13,367 nucleotides of DNA, taken from assembly GCA_905372875.1 (NCBI GenBank), contig CAJPQU010000044.1, forward strand, positions 1 to 13,367, written 5' to 3'. The notes beneath the pieces are model-generated. The model did no database searches. It was given only the letters and a program-made list of their open reading frames with translations, and had not been told where the DNA came from. The translations under genes were made by a program, and so were the position numbers. How positions within the stretch are numbered: the first letter of the stretch is position 1; every line of letters starts with the position of its first letter. Positions 6,927 through 13,367 of this stretch are shown here, in pieces. This DNA comes from an uncultured Schwartzia sp. Lineage in GTDB: Bacteria; Bacillota; Negativicutes; Selenomonadales; Selenomonadaceae.

Positions 6927-9384
6927 TGTCGTATCCGCTCCCTTTTACTACTGCACGATATATCTTATCACCGGCCAATTCGATCGGTTTGCTTGGTGCC
7001 TGCGCCGGAGTTTTCATTGCCACAAAATCCTCCAATGAGAAAATTTCTCCTTCGTCCAGGCCTTTCACTTTCGCCAATGTAGGAGAAAATGGCCTCACTT
7101 GCTGAGCATGCGCCTTAATCTCTCCCGTGCGTAAATCAAACTCCGTCAAAATTCTTGACATCGTATGAAAAGCAAAACCACGTCCTTCATCAGGCGCAGT
7201 CATAGCGAAATTAACTGACGCCTCCGGCATAACCCCTGCCTTTTCCCAAACATGTTGCAGCTCCTGCCAAATCTCTACATGATTTTCTCGAACACACACA
7301 GGCGGCAAGTACCCCGCAGCCGGGAAGATACCGATGCGCTCTCCCCATGGCATACAACCGCGAAAAGTTTCCTCTCCCTGCCGTCCGATGGATAACTCTA
7401 TGCGTCGGAACGCCCCCGTTTCCTGATTCCAACGAATAATTGTCTGCTCCAAGGCCGACAGCAATAAGAAGTCATGTCCATCATGGATGATATAACTAAC
7501 ACGAGCAGGGAACGGCAACCTTATTAACTCCGCCTCCATCGTATCCAAACGAAGAGCGAGAATAACCGCTTTGTTTTCAATCGGAAGATAGATAACATTC
7601 CCTCGCAGGCAAGCACTGTAAGGGCGAAAATGCAAATCAGTCAAGGAAAAATCCGGCTGCAAGCGGCTGGCCCAAGTCGTATGATACTGATATCTTCCCT
7701 CTTTCCCCTCATATTCTACAATAATTCCCTGATAATTCCCAATAAAAAAAACAGATTGTTGATAAACGATCGCCTGCGCGAAGGCGGCTGCCTCCTCCTT
7801 CTGCGCGGCCAAACACCAAAGTTCTTGCGGCGAGTCATGTTCCGTAAATGTCTGATTTGCACAATCATATTCGATAAATCCCAATGTCGAAAAGCAGGGT
7901 GCCATCACGATCTTATTTTGAATCTTCGCCAAGACGTTGTGCGTAAGCCCATGAGGAAGCCCCTGTGCTTCATCCTCCGGCAATAGCTGCCCATAAAACG
8001 TCACTTCATCCGTGTCCAAATCCATCTGAAAAAGCCCTGGGCAAGTCCCTGATATTTCCGACAAAAACCAAGCCGTTCTTTTGTCGACGATCATATAAGT
8101 GAACCATCGTGGCTGCCATTTTTGATCTGCCCGACAAAAGAAATTCTCTCGCATGATCGGCTTGTTTAATTTTTGAAATAAGTTTTCCACCGAACTCGCA
8201 TCACCGTAGTACCCATCCGCCCAAATGACCGCGCGGGTCACATCGGAGGTATCATCATAAATTCCCCAGTCCCCTTCACAATATTCCTTCTCCAGCCTCC
8301 GATACTCTGCTGCCATCTGCGGTCGCATGGAATCAAGCGTAGCTTTCATCAAGGGATGCGGACGCCACCAGATAACGACATCCTTTCGGTGACGGAAAAA
8401 ATCAAAAACAGCGCGCAATTTGGTGTTGGCTAGCGCACCGATCTGTAAAACTGCATTGAGGCTGGTATTGTACAGGATAATTTTTTTCCCCAAGGCGCGT
8501 TGTCGCCAAGCCGGCGGCAAAGGATACGCTTTTTTTGTACCATTTTGTACCTTATCATACTTCGGCGATCCAAGGGACAGAAACTTATCCGTTGGAGGCT
8601 TCGGAGCCGGATAGTGCCATTCATACTGAGTTTTAACGGCTTTTGATTCGACAATGACATAATCCGCCTGCACCACGCCAGGCACTTGACAGAGAGCCGG
8701 TGTCACACGATAGGGTGCCGTAAAATAGGGGACATAAACGAGCTTATCCGTATACTTTTTCAGCTGCTCCGAGTAATAACGCGCATCGACAGAAGTCACA
8801 TGGTTCGCCCAATCGTATGGATTATGGATAAAAATTACGTCAGGATGCAGCTTCTCGAGATCCACTGAACGAAAGTCAATGACCGGGACGTAGTCGGGAA
8901 AAAGCTCTTTTTCTACGTGCCATTCCTTTGCCGTATGCTCCGGCGTAAGATCGGCGTAAGGGATGGGAATGACATAGGCGTTGCAATGCTCCGCGTCGGC
9001 GACCGCCGCCTGCCAGATACTTTCCAAGCTGTCCCACATAGATGCCTTGTAGGGGAGAAATACGATCTCCTTCTTGACCGGTTCCTCACGCAATGCGTCG
9101 AGAAACCATCCCAAAAGGGAATGACAAAGCGATGCGATATCAGCACTGTCTCCCGCTACTGGCAGCTGCTCCAGCGCCGCCGAAAGAGTATCGAGCGTTT
9201 CACGATAAAATGCCAACCGCGCCGTCGAAAGCGCCTCATGACAGATATCCTGTGCCGCTGAAAAAGCCGCAATGCAGTCCTCCAGCATTGCGGCTTTTTC
9301 GGTCGCCGAAGAAAAACGCACGAGTCCCGCATCCACCGTTTCCAGCAGTTCTACTACCTGTTGGCGCGTCTTCCTTGACAGCAT
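6919..9384 (-). CDS. CDP-glycerol glycerophosphotransferase-like protein with C-terminal propeller-like domain
   Basis: The 821-residue product has three parts. Residues 1-100 are helical. Residues 105-420 match the CDP-glycerol glycerophosphotransferase-like proteins often found in flagellin-glycosylation loci of Firmicutes. Landmarks are VFLPYKASMWDSLESIW (108-124), DVIFIHNPYDWANHVTSVD (182-200), the KYDK motif near 275, ILYNTSLNAVLQ (303-314), WWRPHP (339-344, the conserved basic RPHP motif) and DGYYGDASSVENLFQKLNKP (390-409). Residues about 430-765 contain seven repeats of the form 'hydrophobic strand, turn, hh-D-xx-tg-x-hxxh', which I read as a seven-bladed beta-propeller. The family normally transfers a polyol phosphate from a CDP donor; the actual substrate here is unknown. 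ATG 9384 has AAGGGAG about 8-10 nt upstream. The end overlaps pseB by 8 nt. No membrane segment or signal peptide is seen. Confidence 0.75.
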   Translation of the reverse strand: MLSRKTRQQVVELLETVDAGLVRFSSATEKAAMLEDCIAAFSAAQDICHEALSTARLAFYRETLDTLSAALEQLPVAGDSADIASLCHSLLGWFLDALREEPVKKEIVFLPYKASMWDSLESIWQAAVADAEHCNAYVIPIPYADLTPEHTAKEWHVEKELFPDYVPVIDFRSVDLEKLHPDVIFIHNPYDWANHVTSVDARYYSEQLKKYTDKLVYVPYFTAPYRVTPALCQVPGVVQADYVIVESKAVKTQYEWHYPAPKPPTDKFLSLGSPKYDKVQNGTKKAYPLPPAWRQRALGKKIILYNTSLNAVLQIGALANTKLRAVFDFFRHRKDVVIWWRPHPLMKATLDSMRPQMAAEYRRLEKEYCEGDWGIYDDTSDVTRAVIWADGYYGDASSVENLFQKLNKPIMRENFFCRADQKWQPRWFTYMIVDKRTAWFLSEISGTCPGLFQMDLDTDEVTFYGQLLPEDEAQGLPHGLTHNVLAKIQNKIVMAPCFSTLGFIEYDCANQTFTEHDSPQELWCLAAQKEEAAAFAQAIVYQQSVFFIGNYQGIIVEYEGKEGRYQYHTTWASRLQPDFSLTDLHFRPYSACLRGNVIYLPIENKAVILALRLDTMEAELIRLPFPARVSYIIHDGHDFLLLSALEQTIIRWNQETGAFRRIELSIGRQGEETFRGCMPWGERIGIFPAAGYLPPVCVRENHVEIWQELQHVWEKAGVMPEASVNFAMTAPDEGRGFAFHTMSRILTEFDLRTGEIKAHAQQVRPFSPTLAKVKGLDEGEIFSLEDFVAMKTPAQAPSKPIELAGDKIYRAVVKGSGYDNV
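9260..9300 (-). terminator. Intragenic perfect inverted repeat resembling an intrinsic terminator
   Basis: Bases 9260-9275 and 9285-9300 are perfect 16-nt inverted repeats separated by a 9-nt loop. The RNA stem has a GC-rich core (GCCGCAATGC pairing with GCATTGCGGC) flanked by A5 on one side and U5 on the other, the layout of a rho-independent terminator, and the symmetry means it could work in either direction. It lies inside the 821-codon gene, about 85-125 nt after the start codon, encoding EKAAMLEDCIAAFS. The loop on the coding strand contains GGAGG. The structure is certain from sequence; termination or attenuation activity is inference. Confidence 0.5.
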
Positions 9385-9420
9385 CTCGTCGCTCCCTTTC
9401 CATTTTTGGCCCTATAATAA

Positions 9421-9449
9421 ATTATCGAAACATGAAAAGCTTTTCTTAA
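9421..9449 (-). promoter_or_regulatory. Candidate sigma-70-type promoter
   Basis: In the 81-nt gap before the 821-codon gene, the minus strand carries TTAAGA (9449-9444), a 17-nt spacer and GATAAT (9426-9421). These match the -35 and -10 consensus at 4 of 6 and 5 of 6 positions. A start about 7 nt downstream would leave a leader of roughly 30 nt containing AAGGGAG ahead of ATG 9384. The spacer contains a 12-nt palindrome, GAAAAGCTTTTC. This is the only sizeable gap in the window, so it is the most likely internal promoter for the pse genes, but it is a short-motif match only. Confidence 0.35.
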
Positions 9450-9465
9450 CTCTTCTTTCTGCCCC

Positions 9466-11265
9466 TCAAAGTTGTGTTAATACAGCTTGGTATTCAGCCC
9501 AAAGTTCTGGTTGAATGTCGGCCTGCCGGTCAGCGGTGACAGCGGCGTTTTCCTGAAGCCAAGTGTGCGCCTGCCGATAAGCCTCATCCCCAAGGAAATT
9601 CCGATCTTGTTCCAAAAGGCAGAACCATTCGATCTGGTGCCAGATCCAGTCGCTGAGGTCTATGATATCACGGGGAAATTGCCCGTAGGCATGAGGTAAA
9701 ATCGCGACGTCTTGGCAAAGGGTTTCCCCCGGCTGCGGCGTGAGGAGCAGCCGCCACATCGTCAAAAAGAGCGGGCGATCTCCTAAAAATCCATCCGCCA
9801 GCCACCGGCGAGTCTCCATCATCTCGCGGCGAAACAACGCTCCGCCGATGCCGCAGGCCGGATATTTCCCCTGCGTCAGCAAAAAGCGCCAAAGAGCCTC
9901 GGGGCTTGTCATCTGAAAGCGGTCATCGTCCGGCAGGCGTATCCAAGGCAGCCAGTCAGCATACTGCCGGCGGTCGTTCGTCAGCGCGAAGGATAGTGGA
10001 AAATCCTGTAACTCCAAGCAGGCCAGCATTTTCGTAATCTTATCCGGCTGCGGCTGATCCCCGGGGAAAAGCCACTGCACATAGTCCCCTTTTGCCTGCG
10101 CCGCCAACTGTTCAAAGACGTCCCCTGCCGCGCTGTTCAAAAGAACAACGGGCATCGTCTCCGCAGGGGCGAAAGCATCGTCCCCCATCGGCGTGGGGAA
10201 ATCAGCCGCCTCCGCCGCAGCCGCCTGGACGGCCTCGTCAGGCGACACCAACGGCAAGATAAAAATTTCTTTGTAGGGATAAAGCTGTTCATACGCCGCT
10301 TGGAGGGACTGGCGCAGCGCTTTCTCGTCGCCTAAATAGGGCAATACGATGGTCGCCCGTCTCCGCCGTATCAACACGCGCTCTTCAGCCCGCGCCGCGG
10401 CAATCTGGGTGCCCACATCCAATAACCGCCGCGCCGGGTCGGGGCGCACATCTTCGCTGTATTTGAGCACCGGTTCTGCCACATGCGAGAGGTCGACGAA
10501 TTCCCACGGCCCCTCGAAAGTACAGCCTTCCCCTTCCCCCGTCGCGATTTTCCAGTAGCGCGGTGAAAGCAGGGTCGTTGGTGTCTCATAGGAATATTTG
10601 GCAATGGAGTTTAACCAAATCGTCTGGCTCTTGGAGAGATATTGTTCATTGCTGCGCCATGGAAAATGCGCCAAATGCAGCTGAGGGGCGTCTACCCAGG
10701 CTACCTTCTCTTCTCCCGACGGCCCGGACCGCCAACCGTAATGGCTGCCTTCAGACAGATAAAAAGGAGCCGACCGATACAGAGCCCCGCCAATGATGAT
10801 CTTTTGTCCCGAAGCGAAATCCGTTCCCCGGCGAAGGGGCCGCGCCAAAAGGAAACGCGCCTCTTCTTCGTGGGGATAAACCGGTTCATAGAGCCGCCAC
10901 GGGAGCCTGTAAAGATGATGTGGATCTAAGCCCTGCACAATTTCTCGACAGGACGCCGCCCCTTCGTCCGCGATCAGAAATTCATCGGCATCCAGCGGCA
11001 GCACAACATCGGCATGCTTGTCTACCGCCGCTTCCCGAAGCAGGGCGTTCATCGTCTCCACCTGCACGTAACCCGCCGCATAGACCCGCCGTATCGTCAG
11101 CGGCAGCCCCTCCGCCTGAAGCTGCCTTAATATCTCCGGCGTCTCGTCTGTACTGCTGTGGTCAGCGATGAGCATTTGATCTACAAAACTTATCGTATGG
11201 CGGACAAAACTCTCGATGACGTCCGCTTCATTTTTCACCATCGAGATCGATATGACGCGCCCCAT
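9466..11265 (-). CDS. Two-domain family 2 glycosyltransferase
   Basis: This 599-residue protein has two GT-A-like units. Domain 1 (about 1-245) starts with VISISMVKNEADVIESFVRH, typical of the Glyco_tranf_2_4 group, and has VVLPLDADEFLI at 87-98, where DAD is the metal/nucleotide-binding DxD motif. Domain 2 (about 303-480) starts with ATIVLPYLGDEKALRQSLQA. Its expected DxD position reads QWLFPGDQPQPDKITKML, so only one aspartate of the canonical motif is present and this domain may bind without catalysing. The final 110 residues are tryptophan-rich and helical. ATG 11265 follows a purine-rich AGGAAGGCGGAAG stretch, 18 nt after the previous stop. The gene is GC-rich, like its upstream neighbours. 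It probably adds a sugar to the glycan (inference); the donor is unknown. Confidence 0.82.
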   Translation of the reverse strand: MGRVISISMVKNEADVIESFVRHTISFVDQMLIADHSSTDETPEILRQLQAEGLPLTIRRVYAAGYVQVETMNALLREAAVDKHADVVLPLDADEFLIADEGAASCREIVQGLDPHHLYRLPWRLYEPVYPHEEEARFLLARPLRRGTDFASGQKIIIGGALYRSAPFYLSEGSHYGWRSGPSGEEKVAWVDAPQLHLAHFPWRSNEQYLSKSQTIWLNSIAKYSYETPTTLLSPRYWKIATGEGEGCTFEGPWEFVDLSHVAEPVLKYSEDVRPDPARRLLDVGTQIAAARAEERVLIRRRRATIVLPYLGDEKALRQSLQAAYEQLYPYKEIFILPLVSPDEAVQAAAAEAADFPTPMGDDAFAPAETMPVVLLNSAAGDVFEQLAAQAKGDYVQWLFPGDQPQPDKITKMLACLELQDFPLSFALTNDRRQYADWLPWIRLPDDDRFQMTSPEALWRFLLTQGKYPACGIGGALFRREMMETRRWLADGFLGDRPLFLTMWRLLLTPQPGETLCQDVAILPHAYGQFPRDIIDLSDWIWHQIEWFCLLEQDRNFLGDEAYRQAHTWLQENAAVTADRQADIQPELWAEYQAVLTQL

Positions 11266-11283
11266 CCTCTTCTTCCGCCTTCC

Positions 11284-11967
11284 TCACACTTCCGGGGAGA
11301 GTTCTCCCCCGTATTCTTCTAAAAATGTTTTCTGATACCCTTTGTATTTCGGATCGAGGGGCTTTTCCACCGGGCAGTGGATGCACCAAAAGCCTGATGT
11401 CTGGTTCGGCAAAACCACCTGATAGCCCTGGCGTTTAAACTCCAGGCACTGGGAGGTATCGTAGAGGTGGAAACCTGTGAAGAGATCTTCCCGCCACGGA
11501 ATGTCATACTGGGTCGCTAAAAAGAGGCCGTCGGCCGCTTCTACGAGGACGTAAGGGCCATGGGGTTCCTGTAGTTCCGAATCCACCACGCTCTCCGCCT
11601 CGCAGGCGTGGAGCACCCGCCCGTAGGTGCGCCGCCCGTCCCACCAGATCCCGCTGGCTGGAAGCGACCGGCAGCCGATGACCCCTACCATGCCGATGAC
11701 GGGATCGGCAAAGAGCCGCAGCAGATCCCGCACTAGATGCTGATTGACCACGAAGGTGTCCTGATGGAGGTAGACCTTATACTTGGCGTCAGACTGCTCC
11801 ATCGCCCGGTTATAGCCCGCCGCCATGGAAGACGCTCCCCGCACCGGAAGATACGCCGCCGTCATGCCGGAAGGAAGCGCCAAGTGCCGCAGATAGAGGA
11901 GGGATTCTTCGTACCACGCCTCATCGTTCACGCAGGTGATGAAGCAGATCTCCTTTTTATTCTTCAT
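11284..11967 (-). CDS. StrF-type GT2-like glycosyltransferase
   Basis: The start is taken as ATG 11967 (MKNKKEICF), with GGAGG about 8 nt upstream. An in-frame ATG 24 nt further up has poorer support. The 227-residue product resembles the StrF/Glyco_tranf_2_5 domain (PF13712). ICFITCVNDEAWYEESLLYL at 7-26 is the first strand-helix of the GT-A fold. YNRAMEQSDAKYKVYLHQD at 52-70 matches the family's conserved stretch ending in the putative metal-binding acidic motif. DGLFLAT at 146-152 and GFHLYD at 165-170 match the later conserved parts. No signal peptide or membrane segment is seen, so it is probably cytoplasmic. The acceptor and donor cannot be read from sequence. It lies 18 nt before the double-GT2 gene and overlaps the methyltransferase by 11 nt, consistent with one operon extending the protein-linked glycan. 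Confidence 0.8.
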   Translation of the reverse strand: MKNKKEICFITCVNDEAWYEESLLYLRHLALPSGMTAAYLPVRGASSMAAGYNRAMEQSDAKYKVYLHQDTFVVNQHLVRDLLRLFADPVIGMVGVIGCRSLPASGIWWDGRRTYGRVLHACEAESVVDSELQEPHGPYVLVEAADGLFLATQYDIPWREDLFTGFHLYDTSQCLEFKRQGYQVVLPNQTSGFWCIHCPVEKPLDPKYKGYQKTFLEEYGGELSPEV

Positions 11968-12862
11968 CCCCTGCGCCTCCCTCTGCCTCACCTTTTTCCC
12001 AGTCTTCGTCCAAGAAAGCGGCGTACTCTTCCCAGCCCTCTTCCTCCGTCAGGGCGGCATGAAAAGCCCTCCGATGGACGATGGTTTCCCGGGTGAAGGC
12101 CGCCAGGTAGCGCGGCGTAATGCCCGCCTCTTGGCAGAGCGCCCGGAGGCGGGCGCGATTTTCCGCCGGATCGATGCCGTATTCCAAACGGCGGCAGAGC
12201 GTCACCAACTGCCGCCGAATCTCCGGTGTATATTCCGCCTTGAGGCGGGCGACGGCGCGGGTAGAGCGCCATGCCTGCACCAGCCATACTTCCGTCGCCA
12301 TGTCGTTTGGCCCGTCAAAGCCCGCCGCGCGGAGCCGCTGGGCAAGGGAAGCGGGAACGGCCTCGCCTCCCCCGGGCAGAAAGAACACGTCCTTGTAAAA
12401 GGAGGCCGCTAAGAGAATCTCAAATTCCGCTTTCGCAAACAGCCGCCGCACCAGCGCCCGATAATGTCCCCCCATCAATTCTTCCAAGATGCGCCAATAG
12501 CGGATATTGGTGAAACTGATGAGAAGAAACCCCGTGGGCTTGAGGAAGGTTCCCAATCCGGCAGCAATGTCTTGAGGATTGACGACGGTTTCCAAGCCGT
12601 GGGGGGCGAGGAGGATATCAAAGCTCTCTCTTGGATACGGCAGCGGCGTTTCCCGATAATCGAGGCATAAGGTCTGTACGTTCAATTCGGTAGGTATATC
12701 CGCTATCTTCTCATCCTCCGCCTCTACGGCGTGAAGTTCCGCCACCGGATAGAGGAGCCGCAGCGCTGGAAGATACGCGCTTCCCTCCACCGTCAAAATG
12801 CGCCGGGGCGCGTCCGAAGGCGTCAAAAACCGCAGCAGTCCTAAGTTATCCCCTTCGCCCAC
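11957..12862 (-). CDS. SAM-dependent methyltransferase-like protein
   Basis: I place the start at GTG 12862, preceded by a strong GGAGG-type site, rather than at the in-frame ATG 72 nt upstream that would overlap the GT41 gene further. This gives 301 residues. Residues about 20-120 follow the class I methyltransferase fold: RILTVEGSAYLPALRLLYP (motif I), an acidic residue ending strand 2 in HAVEAED, SFDILLAPHGLETVVNP (motif IV) and LKPTGFLLISFTN (post-motif strand). Motif I lacks the usual glycine-rich D/ExGxGxG, having VEGSAYL, so activity is not assured. The C-terminal 130 residues are helical and charged and I do not recognise a named domain there. It overlaps the GT41 gene by 17 nt and the next glycosyltransferase by 11 nt. 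The substrate is probably a sugar of the same glycan (inference). Confidence 0.7.
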   Translation of the reverse strand: MGEGDNLGLLRFLTPSDAPRRILTVEGSAYLPALRLLYPVAELHAVEAEDEKIADIPTELNVQTLCLDYRETPLPYPRESFDILLAPHGLETVVNPQDIAAGLGTFLKPTGFLLISFTNIRYWRILEELMGGHYRALVRRLFAKAEFEILLAASFYKDVFFLPGGGEAVPASLAQRLRAAGFDGPNDMATEVWLVQAWRSTRAVARLKAEYTPEIRRQLVTLCRRLEYGIDPAENRARLRALCQEAGITPRYLAAFTRETIVHRRAFHAALTEEEGWEEYAAFLDEDWEKGEAEGGAGDEE

Positions 12863-13367
12863 GTCTTTCCCCCTCCGCTCTTCCCCGGCAGGCGGCGTAC
12901 ACCCTTTGGTACATCTCTTCCACCGCCCGAGCATAGCCCCGCCCGTCCATTAATGGTGATCGCGCCATCATGGAGCGCAGAACGCGGCGCAGCCCCGTCA
13001 GCGTTTCCGGTGCCGACGCCAGTGCCGCCGCCGTTTCCACGTAGGCCTCCGGCGTGGCGGCAGCTAAATCACCGACGCCCACGTTATGGAGGAGACTGTA
13101 CCCAAAGCGCGCCCCATGGCGCCGCCCCGTCAGGGAAACTACCGGCACCCCCATGTAGAGCGCCTCGCAGGTGGTCAACCCCCCCGTATAAGGCGCGGTG
13201 TCGAGGGCAACGTCGATGTCATTGTACTCAGCGAGATAATCCGCCGAAAACCCCCGATACTCCACCCGGGACCGATCCAGCCCCGCCTGCCGCAGCCGCC
13301 CATCGGCGTAAGCGCGCCCTTCCTCGCTGTCGAAAATCTTATGTTTTAAGAGCAGCCGCGCCCCCGG
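12846..13367 (-). CDS. SPINDLY/OGT-like glycosyltransferase (GT41), C-terminal part
   Basis: The frame is open to the window edge, so only the last 173 residues are visible and the start lies beyond base 13367. The fragment matches the end of the GT41 catalytic domain (O-GlcNAc transferase/SPINDLY family). It has a DIDVALDTAPYTGGLTT segment followed by CEALYMGVPVVSLTG and RHGARFGYSLLHNVG, which in this family line the UDP-sugar site. After that comes a helical tail ending in a basic, glycine/arginine-rich stretch. Family members transfer a sugar from a nucleotide donor to Ser/Thr of proteins and usually carry N-terminal TPR repeats, which would be off-window here. Beside Pse genes, a role in O-glycosylating flagellin or another surface protein is likely but inferred. 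The TAA stop overlaps the next gene by 17 nt. A G7 run encodes part of the conserved YTGGLTT motif. Confidence 0.85.
   Translation of the reverse strand, partial: PGARLLLKHKIFDSEEGRAYADGRLRQAGLDRSRVEYRGFSADYLAEYNDIDVALDTAPYTGGLTTCEALYMGVPVVSLTGRRHGARFGYSLLHNVGVGDLAAATPEAYVETAAALASAPETLTGLRRVLRSMMARSPLMDGRGYARAVEEMYQRVYAACRGRAEGERRGRRG
13179..13185 (-). repeat. G7 homopolymer tract in the GT41 gene
   Basis: Seven G on the coding strand encode Thr-Gly-Gly of the conserved YTGGLTT motif (ACG GGG GGG TTG). The frame is intact. The glycine pair is conserved in the family, so the run may simply reflect codon choice, though it could slip. Confidence 0.45.

Noticed and set aside
7744..7751. Run of eight A (T8 on the coding strand) in the 821-codon gene
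   Set aside because: The frame is intact, the run codes Val-Phe-Phe-Ile in a beta-strand, and A/T runs of this length are common.
9434..9445. Palindrome GAAAAGCTTTTC in the 81-nt gap
   Set aside because: It is AT-rich with no loop and no following U tract, so it is not a convincing terminator; an operator role cannot be supported from one site.
12139..12156. GC-only hairpin (7-bp arms, 4-nt loop) inside the methyltransferase-like gene
   Set aside because: No U tract follows and the region is very GC-rich, so a short hairpin like this is expected by chance and by arginine/alanine codons.
1..13367. Search for tRNA/rRNA genes, transposases, CRISPR repeats and attachment sites
   Set aside because: Nothing resembling these was seen by eye; almost every base falls within a minus-strand gene.

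Overview
The window is one 13.4 kb stretch of tightly packed genes, all read on the minus strand (transcription runs from high to low coordinates). It is a surface or flagellin glycosylation locus built around pseudaminic acid (Pse) synthesis. No RNA genes, insertion sequences, CRISPR arrays or attachment sites were seen. Strong Shine-Dalgarno sites, frequent GTG/TTG starts, moderate to high GC and the mix of Pse genes with a GT41 transferase and a CDP-glycerol-transferase-like protein suggest a Firmicutes-type bacterium, perhaps Negativicutes (Selenomonas-like). The taxonomy is inference.

Layout in transcription order. (1) 13367-9466, GC-rich: the 3' end of a SPINDLY/OGT-like GT41 glycosyltransferase, a SAM methyltransferase-like protein, a StrF-type GT2 glycosyltransferase and a large GT2 protein with two glycosyltransferase-like domains. 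(2) 9465-9385: an 81-nt gap, the longest in the window, holding a candidate promoter. (3) 9384-6919: an 821-residue CDP-glycerol glycerophosphotransferase-like protein with a C-terminal part that reads as a seven-bladed beta-propeller; its 5' coding region contains a perfect 16-bp inverted repeat that looks like an intrinsic terminator. (4) 6926-1: pseB, a methyltransferase with a Trm112-like tail, pseC, the Pse-associated methylase (out of frame here), an aldo/keto reductase, an SpsF-family cytidylyltransferase, a class III aminotransferase and the first 70 codons of pseG. Most junctions overlap or are only a few bases apart, so translation is probably coupled.

PseB, PseC and PseG are steps 1, 2 and 4 of UDP-GlcNAc to Pse; PseH (acetyltransferase) and PseI (synthase) would have to lie elsewhere, for example past base 1. 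The SpsF-family enzyme could supply the CMP-activation step or activate another acid. The reductase and class III aminotransferase are not part of the textbook Pse pathway and suggest an extra branch. The upstream glycosyltransferases and methyltransferases would attach and decorate the sugars.

The most interesting signal is a run of seven G at 3693-3699 (coding strand) in the Pse-associated methylase. Adding one G restores a full-length family member of 207 residues, so the gene looks like a contingency gene caught in the OFF state, unless the run is a sequencing error. A second methyltransferase in the same operon carries a G8 run at 5622-5629 and is in frame. Together these suggest switchable methylation of the glycan.
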